NCBI RefSeq assembly: GCF_014647455.2
Contig: NZ_BMPF01000003.1
Coordinates: 1-64,000, forward strand
From: Halarchaeum grantii
Lineage (GTDB): Archaea > Halobacteriota > Halobacteria > Halobacteriales > Halobacteriaceae
Length of the DNA: 64,000 bases
Direction of reading: 5' to 3'
The notes under the pieces were generated by a model that searched no databases, had not been told where the DNA came from, and saw nothing but the letters and a program-made list of their open reading frames with translations. Shown here piece by piece: positions 49,663 to 58,910 of the stretch (position 1 is its first letter; every line of letters starts with the position of its first letter). Made by a program: the position numbers and the translations under genes.

Positions 49663-50718
49663 CTACTTGGTCAGGACGTAGGTGTCGAGAAGAGTGAATG
49701 CGATCGGAAGGAGAACGGAGGACGCCAGCCGGATGAGAATGGAGACGGAGAGCGGGTAGAGGCTCACCGACTGGTACTCGTGGAAATCGTCACGGAGCGT
49801 CCGGATTTTGAGCTGTGTCTCGAGCTCGGATAGCTCGCCACCCGCAGACTCCACGGCGGACTGGTTTCTGAGTGTCTGGATTTTCTCCCGCTTCTCCTGC
49901 AGGATCCGGTCGCGGACCTCCTGCGCCCGCCGGTTCACGTAGAGCGTCGGATAGACGAACGAGAGCACGATCACCCCGATGTAGGCGACGACCGCGACGT
50001 AGACGAGCGATTGGTAGCCGCCGCGAGCCGCGAGCGCGAATGCGAACGGCAGTGCGAGCGAGCCGATCGAGACCAGGAGCGTCGCGCGGATGGAGAAGTA
50101 CCCGATCGTACTCAGCCCGCCGAGGCCGTCGTGATGGAGCGGATCGATCGTCAACTCGAGGGTTCCCACAGCGCGGACACAGAGGATCGTCGTCAGCGCA
50201 CCGTGGAGGCCGATTCCGGTGATGATCGACCACCACGCCGCGAAAATCAAGTAGACGAGCAACGCCGGGTCCAGAAGCCCGCTCACGCCGATGGACTGGA
50301 AGAAGTCGATATTCGCGATCACGACGCTTTCGATGAGGAGCAGCCAGGGGACGATCAGGTACCCGTAGCGGGTCGCGAAGAACCGTTCGTACTCGTTGGT
50401 GGTCGTGATGAGCGCGTCGTCGTCCACGACGACGTCTGCGACTTCGGTAATGAACGTCGGAAATATGTGTTCGTCGTAGTGCCAGATGAGAACCGGCCCG
50501 ATGGCCGCGATCGTCGCGACGAGCGTTTGCATCACGAGTACCTGGAGGCTGTGTGACCCGTCTGCCAAAATGAAGAACAGCGCTGTCAGGAGATAGGGGA
50601 TGAGGCCGATGGTCAGGAGTGCAGAGAGCGGTGTGCTGAAGGGGAGCCTCGATCCGGTAGCTTCGACGAGGGTTGTCATCCAAATCGAGTGATCAGCGTA
50701 CTCCTCGTGATCTGTCAT
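49663..50718 (-). CDS. Multi-pass membrane protein with coiled coil
   Basis: The 351-residue protein (ATG 50718, MTDHEEYADHSIWM) has about eight hydrophobic segments. A cytoplasmic coiled coil (YVNRRAQEVRDRILQEKREK) lies between the last two, then a final pair of helices (SILIRLASSVLLPIAFTLLD). No known channel or transporter motif is recognised. The composition is that of normal chromosome. Function unknown. Confidence 0.7.
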   Translation of the reverse strand: MTDHEEYADHSIWMTTLVEATGSRLPFSTPLSALLTIGLIPYLLTALFFILADGSHSLQVLVMQTLVATIAAIGPVLIWHYDEHIFPTFITEVADVVVDDDALITTTNEYERFFATRYGYLIVPWLLLIESVVIANIDFFQSIGVSGLLDPALLVYLIFAAWWSIITGIGLHGALTTILCVRAVGTLELTIDPLHHDGLGGLSTIGYFSIRATLLVSIGSLALPFAFALAARGGYQSLVYVAVVAYIGVIVLSFVYPTLYVNRRAQEVRDRILQEKREKIQTLRNQSAVESAGGELSELETQLKIRTLRDDFHEYQSVSLYPLSVSILIRLASSVLLPIAFTLLDTYVLTK

Positions 50719-50916
50719 GTGTGGCGTGGTTGTATGGTTGAGAGACCCCCGCATAATAGTTTGCAGCCACCGCACGTCGGAGCGGAGCGGCCAGTACTGG
50801 CCACGAGACCCCATCGTGTCGAGCTGAGCCACGCGACTTCACTGAACGAGCGGGTGTGCTGAACCGCGTGATCGCTGTCGCGGTTTAACGCCCCTGCTGA
50901 GCGTGGGGTGACATGA

Positions 50917-51309
50917 TCAGGTGCTCGTCGTCGCGGTCGCTTCGAGCTCTTCGACTTCGGTTCGGAGGTCCTCGAACAGCTCCTCGGCCTGATCGTCGTC
51001 GTAGTCGGTGTGATACTCCTTCGGGACTCCCTGCTTGGCGAGATTGACGTGGCGGTCCGGCGTCACGTCGTGGTTTTCGAGGCTCTTCCGGGCACACTCC
51101 AGCGGGCAGCCATCGATGACGAGCATCGGTCGGTCCGACGTGGCCGTGTTGACCAGCGGCCCGACGCCACCGCCGACGCCGGCGATACAGGACATTTCGG
51201 CGTGACGCTCCCGGTCGAGTCTGACCGCGAGGTCGTTGGCCATCTGGGCCGCGCTCGAACACCCTGAACAGGAGTAGACCAGCGGCAGGTCGTCGTACTC
51301 GTTCGACAT
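50917..51309 (-). CDS. DGC-domain putative zinc-binding protein
   Basis: The 130-residue protein (ATG 51309) shows CSGCSSAAQMANDLAVRLD, a Cys pair, then MSCIAGVGGGVGPLV and the signature VIDGCPLECARKSLE of the DGC family. Four cysteines near these motifs probably bind zinc. The C-terminus is an acidic helix. Function of the family is unclear (linked to metal or sulfur handling by gene context in other genomes). Confidence 0.82.
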   Translation of the reverse strand: MSNEYDDLPLVYSCSGCSSAAQMANDLAVRLDRERHAEMSCIAGVGGGVGPLVNTATSDRPMLVIDGCPLECARKSLENHDVTPDRHVNLAKQGVPKEYHTDYDDDQAEELFEDLRTEVEELEATATTST

Positions 51310-51407
51310 CACCTCGGCGTTCCGTGGCAGCCAACGAGAGAGTTGTCCCGAATCCGTTCGCCTCCGACCACACCGCCCTGGTAGGGCGGTTGGGCGGCCG
51401 AGGGGCG

Positions 51408-51764
51408 TCACCCGAGGTAGGTGTCGCGGAGCCACTCGACGGGGTCATGGCGGTGAGGCCGGGGGGTGTCGATGTGGAACGCGATGGGCGTGGTGGCACT
51501 CGAGTCGGTCTTCTCGACGCGACCGGCCCCTCCAATGGGTCGTTGAGCGCGGCGGGGACGTCGTGGCCAACGAGGTCGAGGCGGCGGTTCCCGTCGATCC
51601 CGTCGTGGGGGACGACCGTGATCACCGATGGCTCGGGGTCGGCGCCGTATTCGTGCTCGGAGTATTGCTGGGTGGCCTCGACGCCGAGAACGATTCCGAG
51701 ACCGACGGTTCCACTCGCCGCTGCCAGTGTGACGCACCCAGCGGTAGCCCGTGAGAATGCTCAC
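51408..51764 (-). pseudogene. Frameshifted membrane-anchored hypothetical gene
   Basis: The natural start appears to be GTG 51764, overlapping the stop of the upstream gene. A hydrophobic stretch CVTLAAASGTVGLGIVLGVE and then PSVITVVPHDGIDGNRRLDL are in a shifted frame; TTPIAFHIDTPRPHRHDPVE and WLRDTYLG before TGA return to the first frame. Two compensating shifts suggest decay or sequencing error in a small membrane-anchored protein gene. Confidence 0.5.
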
Positions 51765-52021
51765 TCACTCTCGCTACGATAGCCGATGAATGTCCAGTGG
51801 GCGTGGTAGTCCGTGCCGTCGAGTGCATGAGTGACGTCGAGTTGGTACAGCGCGCGCTTGATCGCGCCCGTCTCGTCTTCCTCGAACAGGATGACTTCCG
51901 CTTCGTGGCGAGTGCGTTCGATGATGCGGTATCGCTCGACGGCGTCCCTGTCTGCGATTTCATCGTCGAGGATATCCTCGATCGGGGGGCGAGGGTCCTT
52001 CGCTCCGTCATCTGTTCCCAT
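51761..52021 (-). CDS. Small conserved-looking hypothetical protein
   Basis: The 86-residue acidic protein (MGTDDGAKDPRPPIEDILDD) has helices followed by strands AEVILFEEDETGAIKRALYQ and AHWTFIGYRSES. It looks like a small alpha/beta domain. No motif known. It is divergent from trkH with 155 bases of AT-rich promoter between them. Confidence 0.62.
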   Translation of the reverse strand: MGTDDGAKDPRPPIEDILDDEIADRDAVERYRIIERTRHEAEVILFEEDETGAIKRALYQLDVTHALDGTDYHAHWTFIGYRSESE

Positions 52022-52176
52022 GCCAGATTACATTAGACCGTATGCCCATGATATTTTCCAATACCCAAATTAACGCACCCGAATACTCCTTCTCAAGGAA
52101 TCGTATTTATACACCTAATTCAGATAGATAACTTGCACCGATAGGTATTTGTTTCGGCTCTTAGTACGAGCGGGGC

Positions 52177-53754
52177 ATGCAGGAGTCCTCTGCGACGATC
52201 GGCCGGGATCTCGGCCGAATCTTTCAGGCGTTCTCCGTGATGCCGCTGCTGTCGCTCCCGGTCGCCCTCGTCTGGAACGAGCTCTACGCAGTTCCTGCAT
52301 TACTGGTGTCGGCGGTCCTCCCGCTCGGGGTCGGAACCGCACTCGCCCGTCGGTTCGCCGGCGCTGCCGAGCCGGGCAAGCTCCACGGGATGATGATCGC
52401 GGCGAGCGGGTGGTTCCTCGTCGCCGTCTTCGGCGCACTGCCGTTCCTCCTCGTCGCGTGGACGCAGCGGTTCGCGCTCTTCGGCGCGCCGCTCCTCTCG
52501 GAGACGACGGCGGCACACCTCTCCGCGCTGAACGCGGTCTTCGAGAGTCTCAGCGGCTTCACCGGGACGGGACTCACGATGAGCGTGAACGAGTCCGAAC
52601 TCCCGCACACGCTCCAGTGGTGGCGGTCGTTCATCGAATGGATCGGCGGCGTGGGCGTCATCGTCCTGACGACGGCGATCCTCGCCCGTCCGGGAAGTGG
52701 GAGTCTCACCCTCTACGAGAGCGAGGCGCGCTCGGAGAAGATCCACCCGAGCATCGTGTCGACGGTCCGCACCATCTGGTGGATCTTCCTCCTCTTCACC
52801 GTCTTCGCCATCCTGGTGTTGTGGCTGGCGGGGATGCCGATGTGGGACGCGGTCAACCACGCGATGACCGGGCTCGCCACCGGCGGGTTCTCCATCACGG
52901 ACGGCTCGATCGCGACCTACGACAGCCCCCTCATCGACTTCGCACTGCTTCCGATTATGGTGCTCGGGAGCATCGCGTTCCCCGTCCACTATCTTGTCCT
53001 CCGTGGTGATCTCTCCCAGCTGTACGAGGACCTCCAGACGCGCTGGGTGTTCGGTTTCTTCGGACTCCTGTCGGCGTTCCTCGTCGCCATCATCTACAGC
53101 CAAGGCGTCTATCAGTCGACGGAGACGATCACCTTCCTCGGCACCACGCTCACCGGGAACGCCGCCGCGCTCTTCCAGTCCGTCCGGTACGGCGTCTTCC
53201 AGTTCGTCTCGGCGGCGTCCTGTACGGGCTTCCAGACGGCCAACTCGCTCGGAACGGAGTGGTCGATGGCTGCCCAGATGACGGTATCCATCGGGATGGT
53301 GGTCGGCGCGGCCGCCGGGTCGACCGTCGGCGGCATCAAACTCGTCCGGTTCGCCACGCTCACGAAGGGGACCGCCTACCGCATCCGGAACGTCTTCCTG
53401 CCGCAGTCCGCCGTGACACACTTCGAACTCGGCGGCCGGAAACTCGACGACCAAGAGGCCGCCCGGGAGTTCGAGGAGGCCGCCATCATCACGTTCCTCT
53501 GGGTCGTCTTCCTCGCCATCAGTGCGTTCGTCCTCATGCTCACCGTCGACTCGTCGTTCACGCTGCCGAACGTCCTCTTCGAGGTGGCGAGCGCACAGGG
53601 GAACGTCGGGCTCTCGGCGGGCATCACCGGGCCGGAGATGCCGACGCCCGCGAAGGTGATCTTCCTGTTCAACATGTGGATCGGGCGCCTCGAGATCATC
53701 CCCGTGCTCGTCTTACTCCGTGGGCTCCTCTATCGTGAGGGTGTCTTCCAATGA
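52177..53754 (+). CDS. trkH: TrkH-family potassium uptake membrane subunit
   Basis: The 525-residue membrane protein has the four-repeat TrkH/KtrB architecture, with pore loops visible as LSGFTGTGLT, GLATGGFSI, AASCTGFQTA and ASAQGNVGLS, the glycines of the selectivity filters being central. It moves K+ (essential for the salt-in strategy of haloarchaea) under control of an RCK subunit. The TrkA gene follows after a tiny membrane gene with a 4-nt overlap. An extended AT-rich promoter precedes it. Confidence 0.92.
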   Translation: MQESSATIGRDLGRIFQAFSVMPLLSLPVALVWNELYAVPALLVSAVLPLGVGTALARRFAGAAEPGKLHGMMIAASGWFLVAVFGALPFLLVAWTQRFALFGAPLLSETTAAHLSALNAVFESLSGFTGTGLTMSVNESELPHTLQWWRSFIEWIGGVGVIVLTTAILARPGSGSLTLYESEARSEKIHPSIVSTVRTIWWIFLLFTVFAILVLWLAGMPMWDAVNHAMTGLATGGFSITDGSIATYDSPLIDFALLPIMVLGSIAFPVHYLVLRGDLSQLYEDLQTRWVFGFFGLLSAFLVAIIYSQGVYQSTETITFLGTTLTGNAAALFQSVRYGVFQFVSAASCTGFQTANSLGTEWSMAAQMTVSIGMVVGAAAGSTVGGIKLVRFATLTKGTAYRIRNVFLPQSAVTHFELGGRKLDDQEAAREFEEAAIITFLWVVFLAISAFVLMLTVDSSFTLPNVLFEVASAQGNVGLSAGITGPEMPTPAKVIFLFNMWIGRLEIIPVLVLLRGLLYREGVFQ

Positions 53755-53972
53755 ACCTCAGCAACTGGCCGGTCATCCGGCAGCTCCGCGAGTTCGGCGG
53801 TGACGACGCCATCGTGGACGCGCTCATCGTCGTCGGTCTCGCACTCGTCATCGCGGGCGCGCTTGTCGGTCGTCACCCGGCCGTCGTCGGCGCCGCAACG
53901 CTCTACGTCGTCGCCGTCGCAGTCTACCCCGTCTATCGAGCGCTGCGACGACGCACGCAGAACCGTCCGTAA
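53751..53972 (+). CDS. Small two-helix membrane protein in the trk operon
   Basis: A 73-residue protein (MNLSNWPVIRQLREFGGDDA) with two hydrophobic helices, IVDALIVVGLALVIAGALVG and AVVGAATLYVVAVAVYPVYR, and a basic tail. It overlaps the trkH stop by 4 nt and precedes trkA by 21 bases, so it is probably part of the potassium transporter complex. Confidence 0.72.
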   Translation: MNLSNWPVIRQLREFGGDDAIVDALIVVGLALVIAGALVGRHPAVVGAATLYVVAVAVYPVYRALRRRTQNRP

Positions 53973-53993
53973 CCCACTCACCATCACACAACC

Positions 53994-54671
53994 ATGTACG
54001 TCATCATCGTCGGCGCGGGCAACATCGGCTCGCAAGTCCTCGAACTGGCCGAACAGACACAGAACGAAGTCGTCGTCATCGAACGCGATCCGGACGTCGC
54101 CGACCGCACCGGTCGCAAACACGATTGTCTCGTCATCAACGCGGACGCGACGGAGAAGGAGACGCTCGAAGACGCGGGTGCCGCACGGGCCGACGCCATC
54201 ATCTGCACGACCGACGAGGACGCCACCAACATCATGTGTCTCCTCCTCGCGAAGGAGTTCGAGATCCCCTCCCTCGTCACCGTCGTCCAGAACCCCGAGC
54301 ACATGAACGTCTTCCGCCAGATCGGCGCGAACGTCCTCGAGAACCCCCAGCGTCTCATCGCCGAATACCTCTTTCGCGCCGTCCAACGCCCCGCTATCAA
54401 GGACTTCATGTCTCTCGCCGGGGGCGCCGAGGTGTTCGAAGTCACGGTCACCGAGACCGCTCCCATCGCCGGGAAGTCCCTCCACGGAGCCGACGAAGCC
54501 GACCTCATTCCGGAAGACGTCCTCGTCGTCGCCGTCGAGCGCGGTGAGACCGTCGTCACACCCCGTGGCGGGACCGTCGTCGAGGCCGGCGACCTCCTCA
54601 CGGTCTTCTCACGGGAGGGCGCGACAGACGACATCCTGCGGGCGTTCGCAGGGACGGATACCGACCAGTGA
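53994..54671 (+). CDS. trkA: TrkA-family potassium regulator (RCK N and C domains)
   Basis: The 225-residue protein has a Rossmann RCK_N domain with GAGNIGSQVLELAEQ (7-21) for NAD binding, the acidic end of strand 2 (VVIERDPD), and a C-terminal TrkA_C domain (about 145-215: EVFEVTVTETAPIAGKSLHG, DLLTVFSRE). It gates TrkH in response to nucleotides. It ends the trkH operon. Confidence 0.92.
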   Translation: MYVIIVGAGNIGSQVLELAEQTQNEVVVIERDPDVADRTGRKHDCLVINADATEKETLEDAGAARADAIICTTDEDATNIMCLLLAKEFEIPSLVTVVQNPEHMNVFRQIGANVLENPQRLIAEYLFRAVQRPAIKDFMSLAGGAEVFEVTVTETAPIAGKSLHGADEADLIPEDVLVVAVERGETVVTPRGGTVVEAGDLLTVFSREGATDDILRAFAGTDTDQ

Positions 54672-54773
54672 GACGGGCTCCGACGAGACGATGAGGGCCG
54701 AGAGACCGCACGGCGGCCGAGGCCCTCGTCCGGACGCGGGGACGCACACCGACGTCGCCGGACGGTGTGTGTC

Positions 54774-54926
54774 GTGAGAGCCCTCGTGCGGCTGTGGAAA
54801 CGGGGCGTCCGACTCGGCGACGACGGGTTCTACGAGTGTCGTCACTGTGGAACCGTCGTCGAGTCCGCGAGCGAGACGTGTCCGGTCTGCTGTTCCGAGG
54901 AGATCGCGAGAATCGACCTCCGCTAG
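54774..54926 (+). CDS. 50-residue zinc-ribbon protein
   Basis: GTG 54774 encodes a short protein with CRHC and CPVC, four cysteines of a zinc ribbon, in DGFYECRHCGTVVESASETC. Haloarchaea have many such micro zinc-finger proteins. It lies between trkA and the convergent AsnC/TrkA-C regulator. Function unknown. Confidence 0.65.
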   Translation: MRALVRLWKRGVRLGDDGFYECRHCGTVVESASETCPVCCSEEIARIDLR

Positions 54927-54941
54927 GTCGCTACGAGACGC

Positions 54942-55685
54942 TCAGGCGTCGGCCTCGAACGGCTCGATGGCGACGCCCTCCGTGCTGTAGCGTGAGAAGA
55001 TGGTGACGAGATCGTCGGCTCGGATCTCGGTGAACCCACGCGGGGTGATGATCTCGTCGTCGCGCTCGATGGCGATGACGAGTAGGTCCTCGTCGAGGAG
55101 GCCGGATTCGTTCGCCTCGGAGAGCGTGAGGCCGGCGATCGGTGAGTTCTCGTCGACCGTGAGCTCGATCACCTCGGCCCCTCCGGTGAGGCTGAGGAAG
55201 TCCCGCATCGGCGAGTTTCGCGGTCCGTCGCCCGGTCCGAAGTGGTCGAGTGGCACCGTCTCCTCCATGTGGACGATGTGTTCGTCCTCGATGTCGAGCC
55301 CGAGGTCGGCGAGTCGCCGCGAGATGACGGTCAGCTCGTCGGAGTTCGCGCCGATCGCGGTGACGTGGAGGTTCCGTCGGCCGGCGAGGAGTTCGCGGAC
55401 GTTGACGACGCCCGGGATGTTCGACACTTTCTTCGCTTGTTTCTCGCGGTCGGCGACCGGCGCGGTGCAGATGAAGAGGTTCTGCATCCAGTTCTCGCCC
55501 CGCTCGTAGTTGATGGCCGCGTGATAGCCAGTGATAACGCCTCGTTCTTCGAGCTGCTCGATACGGTTCCGAATCGTCGCGCCCGAGACGTTCACCTCGT
55601 CGGCGATCATCGGTGCGGACGTGTTCCGTGCGTCCTCGACGAGGCGATAGAGGATACGCCGATCGACTTCGTCCAACCGCTCCAT
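54942..55685 (-). CDS. Lrp/AsnC-type regulator with TrkA-C domain
   Basis: The 247-residue protein (ATG 55685, MERLDEVDRRILYRLVEDAR) has an AsnC-type helix-turn-helix (DEVNVSGATIRNRIEQLEER), an RAM-like middle and a C-terminal TrkA_C domain (GGAEVIELTVDENSPIAGLT; ITPRGFTEIRADDLVTIFSR). The ligand-binding end resembles that of TrkA, so it probably senses a nucleotide or ion state and controls the neighbouring potassium or transporter genes. The gene is convergent with the micro zinc protein. Confidence 0.86.
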   Translation of the reverse strand: MERLDEVDRRILYRLVEDARNTSAPMIADEVNVSGATIRNRIEQLEERGVITGYHAAINYERGENWMQNLFICTAPVADREKQAKKVSNIPGVVNVRELLAGRRNLHVTAIGANSDELTVISRRLADLGLDIEDEHIVHMEETVPLDHFGPGDGPRNSPMRDFLSLTGGAEVIELTVDENSPIAGLTLSEANESGLLDEDLLVIAIERDDEIITPRGFTEIRADDLVTIFSRYSTEGVAIEPFEADA

Positions 55686-55867
55686 ACCGACAGTACGAGC
55701 CCCGAAGCTAACAGTCTTCGCATACCACCTCGGGGGTTCGTCTGGCACGGCTCGGTCACGTCGAGGCGTTCGCACCGTCGGACGACCCGTCCCGTGTTGC
55801 CAATCAACGCACTTTTCGAACCGAAATTATACGCGTCTTCTGTGCGTTATACACCACTATCGACTGT

Positions 55868-55900
55868 TTTTATATGGTGTGGGCGAAACGTCCGCATATG
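55868..55900 (+). promoter_or_regulatory. Promoter of the small ORF and APC-UspA gene
   Basis: TTTTTATATGG (55867-55877) is a good TATA-like box. Transcription would start about 25 bases later, directly at ATG 55898, giving a leaderless transcript. Confidence 0.55.
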
Positions 55901-56080
55901 AGTACGTCGAGGCTCGGCCCGATGGGCTATCGACCAGCCCCGGTCGGTGAAGCCCGTCTCGGGAAGGCCCACGAACGGATTCGTGCTCTCACGCATCGAA
56001 TAGACGCCGGGACCTACTCGGCTTCTCGCTGTCCGGGCGGCCAAACCGGACCGGCCTCTCGACCGGGTGATCGCACGTGA
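55898..56080 (+). CDS. Small basic ORF coupled to transporter gene
   Basis: The 60-residue frame (MSTSRLGPMGYRPAPVGEAR) ends in TGA 56078-56080, overlapping the GTG of the transporter (GTGA). Its basic, Pro/Gly-rich content has no motif. The TATA spacing fits leaderless start at ATG 55898, so it may be a genuine small protein or a translated leader. Confidence 0.45.
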   Translation: MSTSRLGPMGYRPAPVGEARLGKAHERIRALTHRIDAGTYSASRCPGGQTGPASRPGDRT

Positions 56081-58458
56081 GCGACGCGGACTCCGGAGGG
56101 GCGACCACGGAGCTCTCGCGGGACATGAGCCTCTTCGACATCACCTTCATCGGCGTCGGCGCGATGATCGGTGCCGGCGTCTTCGCCCTCACGGGCTTCG
56201 CTGCGGGTATCGCCGGCCCCGCCCTCACCATCGCGTTCATCATCAACGGCTTCGTCGCGCTCTTCACCGCCGTGAGCTACGCCGAACTCGGCGCGGCGTT
56301 CCCCGAGGCCGGCGGCGGCTACCTCTGGGTGAAAGAGGCCCTTCGGGACCCGAACGGCTTCTACGCCGGCTGGATGAGCTGGTTCGCCCACGCCGTCGCC
56401 TGCTCGCTCTACGCGGTGACGTTCGGGACGTTCTTCACCGTCCTCGCCGTCTACGCCATCCCCGGTCTCTCCAACCACTTCGTCCTCTTCGGCGTCCTCT
56501 CCCAACACTGGACGGAGAAGCTCATCGCCGTCCTCGTCGTCATCGCGTTCGCCTACATCAACTATCGCGGCGCCGAAGAGACCGGGAAAGCCGGCGTCGT
56601 CGTCACGGGACTCAAACTCCTCATCCTCGGCATCTTCATCGTCTTCGGTGTGCGCGCCACCCTCACCGCCCCGCAGTGGGCGGGGAAGTTCCTCTCCAGT
56701 CCCATGTTCGCCCCGAACGGCGTCTTCGGGATCATCGGCGCGATGGGCTTCACCTACATCGCCTTCGAGGGCTACGAGATCATCGTCCAGTCCGGCGAGG
56801 AGGTCGTCGACCCCGGGACGAACATCCCGAAAGCCGTCTTCTACTCGCTCGCCATCGTCATCCCCATCTACGTCCTTGTCGCCTTCGTCTCGATCGGCGG
56901 CATCACCGTCAACCAGCACATTCTCGACCTCGCGGGTGTCGCGGGCACGCCCGCTGACTGGACGACGTGGCAGATCCTCGGCGAGCTCGGCGAACTCGGC
57001 ATCATCCGCGCGGCCGGCCAGTTCGTCCCCTACGGCGTCCCGCTCCTCCTCTTCGCCGGGCTCGCCGCCACGGTCTCCGCGCTCAACGCGACCGTCTACT
57101 CCTCCTCGCGCGTCTCCTTCGCGATGGGCCGCGACCGCGTCCTCCCGCCCGTCTTCGACAACGTCCACCCGGAGAAACGTACGCCCCACATCGCAATCGC
57201 CATCTCCGCGGTGATCATCGTCGTCATGGCCATCGCCCTCCCGATCGAGTCCGTCGCCGCTGCGGCGGACATCATGTTCATCCTGCTGTTCGTGCAGGTG
57301 AACTGGACGCTCATCCGGATGCGCAAGACACACCCCGACCTCCCGCGGACCTACGAAGTCCCCTACATGCCGTGGCCGCCGCTCATCGGCATCGTCCTCC
57401 AGTTCCTCCTCACGCCCTTCCTCGTCTACGAACTCGGCCTCCAGGCCATCGGCATCGGCACGAGCAACGAGGGGTTGATCGCGCTCGTCACGACCATCGT
57501 CTGGATGGGGCTCGGTCTCGTCGTCTACTACGGCTACTCGCAGGCAAAGGAAGAAGAGCAACTCGAAGAGGAGACCCCGACCGTCGTCGTCGAGCAGGAA
57601 CCCGCCGACCGGGAGTACCAGATCGTCGTCCCGGTCGCCAATCCGGAGACCGCCGATCAGCTCATGCACACCGCCATCGACATGGCGCGTGAGAACGACG
57701 GCGAGATCCTCGCGCTCAGCGTCGTCACCGTCCCCCAGCAAACCCCGCTCGAGGAGGGTCGCGAGTTCGTCGATGACGAGCGCGAACTGTTGGCCCAGAC
57801 GATGGAGATCGCCGAGGACGCGGACGTCCCGGTCAGCGGCACGATCAAGATCGGCCACGAGGTATCCACGGCGATCCTGAACACCATCGAACAACACGGC
57901 AGCGACGCCGTCATCCTCGGCTGGCGCGGGCGCTCTCGACGCCGTGACTTCGTTCTCGGGAGTAACGTCGACGACGTCGTCACGGGCGCGAAGTGCGACG
58001 TCCTCGTCGAGCGCATCGACGAGACGATCCAAGACGTCGAGCGGGTCCTCGTGCCGACCGCCGGTGGTCCGCACGCCGAGCTCGCAGCCGAAGTCGCACA
58101 GGCGATCTCACACACCACGCACGCACACGTCGACGTCGCCCACGTGGTCGAACCCGGTGGCTCGGAGGCTGACCACGCGGACGCGGAAGAGCTCGTGGAC
58201 ACGCTCGCATCGACGCTCGCCGACGACGTCGAGGTCGGAACGCGCGTTCTCGAAGGCGACGTCGTGGACGCAATCGTGGACGCGTCGGGAGAGTACGACG
58301 TGACCGTGATCGGGTCGTCACGAGAAGGCCTCCTCCAACAACTCGTCTTCGGGGCCGTTCCCGAAGCCGTCGGCGAACGTGCGAAGGGCACGGTCATCAT
58401 GGTCAAGCGCCACGGGACGTTCCGCTCGTGGCTCTCACGGTGGTTCACCTGGACGTAG
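56077..58458 (+). CDS. APC-family amino-acid permease fused to two UspA domains
   Basis: The 793-residue protein starts at GTG 56077. Residues 10-495 form a twelve-helix amino acid-polyamine-cation permease (GAGVFALTGFAAGIAGPALT; FEGYEIIVQSGEEVVDPGTN). Residues about 510-650 and 655-785 are two universal-stress-protein domains (YQIVVPVANPETADQLMHTA and VERVLVPTAGGPHAELAAEV). Such fusions are frequent in haloarchaea, where the Usp domains probably regulate transport by nucleotide binding. The substrate amino acid is unknown. Confidence 0.9.
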   Translation: MSDADSGGATTELSRDMSLFDITFIGVGAMIGAGVFALTGFAAGIAGPALTIAFIINGFVALFTAVSYAELGAAFPEAGGGYLWVKEALRDPNGFYAGWMSWFAHAVACSLYAVTFGTFFTVLAVYAIPGLSNHFVLFGVLSQHWTEKLIAVLVVIAFAYINYRGAEETGKAGVVVTGLKLLILGIFIVFGVRATLTAPQWAGKFLSSPMFAPNGVFGIIGAMGFTYIAFEGYEIIVQSGEEVVDPGTNIPKAVFYSLAIVIPIYVLVAFVSIGGITVNQHILDLAGVAGTPADWTTWQILGELGELGIIRAAGQFVPYGVPLLLFAGLAATVSALNATVYSSSRVSFAMGRDRVLPPVFDNVHPEKRTPHIAIAISAVIIVVMAIALPIESVAAAADIMFILLFVQVNWTLIRMRKTHPDLPRTYEVPYMPWPPLIGIVLQFLLTPFLVYELGLQAIGIGTSNEGLIALVTTIVWMGLGLVVYYGYSQAKEEEQLEEETPTVVVEQEPADREYQIVVPVANPETADQLMHTAIDMARENDGEILALSVVTVPQQTPLEEGREFVDDERELLAQTMEIAEDADVPVSGTIKIGHEVSTAILNTIEQHGSDAVILGWRGRSRRRDFVLGSNVDDVVTGAKCDVLVERIDETIQDVERVLVPTAGGPHAELAAEVAQAISHTTHAHVDVAHVVEPGGSEADHADAEELVDTLASTLADDVEVGTRVLEGDVVDAIVDASGEYDVTVIGSSREGLLQQLVFGAVPEAVGERAKGTVIMVKRHGTFRSWLSRWFTWT

Positions 58459-58547
58459 CGCGACGTCGCGTCCACCGGCACCGTATTCGAACGCGCGTGC
58501 GCGACGGCTGCGGGCGGGCTCCGGACGGCCGTGTCGCTCCCGTCGCC

Positions 58548-58910
58548 CTAGGCGTGTCGCTCGTAGGCTTCGACGAGTCGACTCCCGAAGCCGCGTTCGC
58601 GCTCGAGGTCGTCGACCTCGCTGCGGAGCGCGCGCTGTGCCGCGCCGATGGCGGATTCGGGGACGTCCTCGATGCTCGCGACGTCGTCGAGGTCCTCGCG
58701 GTGGACGACCGACCAGCCGCCGTCGGGGTCGAAGGCGACGCCGCGAACGCCCCGGTTCGTGATGAAGGCGGCGGCGACGACGAGCGTCCCGTCGACGGCG
58801 TCGAACTCGAAGCGCTCGACGGGGCGAACGGTGACGAACGCGTCCGAGTCGCCGAGCGCCGCGACTTCCCGCGCCGTTAGCGGCCGCGACGGCAGTGAGG
58901 AGAGATCCAT
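58548..58910 (-). CDS. Conserved-looking hypothetical protein
   Basis: The 120-residue protein (ATG 58910, MDLSSLPSRPLTAREVAALG) contains strands RPVERFEFDAVDGTLVVAAA and GVAFDPDGGWSVVHREDLDD, and a C-terminal helix (AQRALRSEVDDLERERGFGS). A start with 'SRPLTAREVAALG' looks like a DNA- or RNA-associated small protein, but I do not recognise it. It is convergent with the permease gene. Confidence 0.6.
   Translation of the reverse strand: MDLSSLPSRPLTAREVAALGDSDAFVTVRPVERFEFDAVDGTLVVAAAFITNRGVRGVAFDPDGGWSVVHREDLDDVASIEDVPESAIGAAQRALRSEVDDLERERGFGSRLVEAYERHA

Noticed and set aside
49156-49833. 225-codon plus-strand frame after the chimera
   Set aside because: Pro/Arg/Ser-rich, runs into the antisense of the membrane protein gene, no start context or motif.
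56014-58074. 686-codon minus-strand frame
   Set aside because: Antisense of the permease-UspA gene; low-complexity Asp/Glu/Arg/Gly product.
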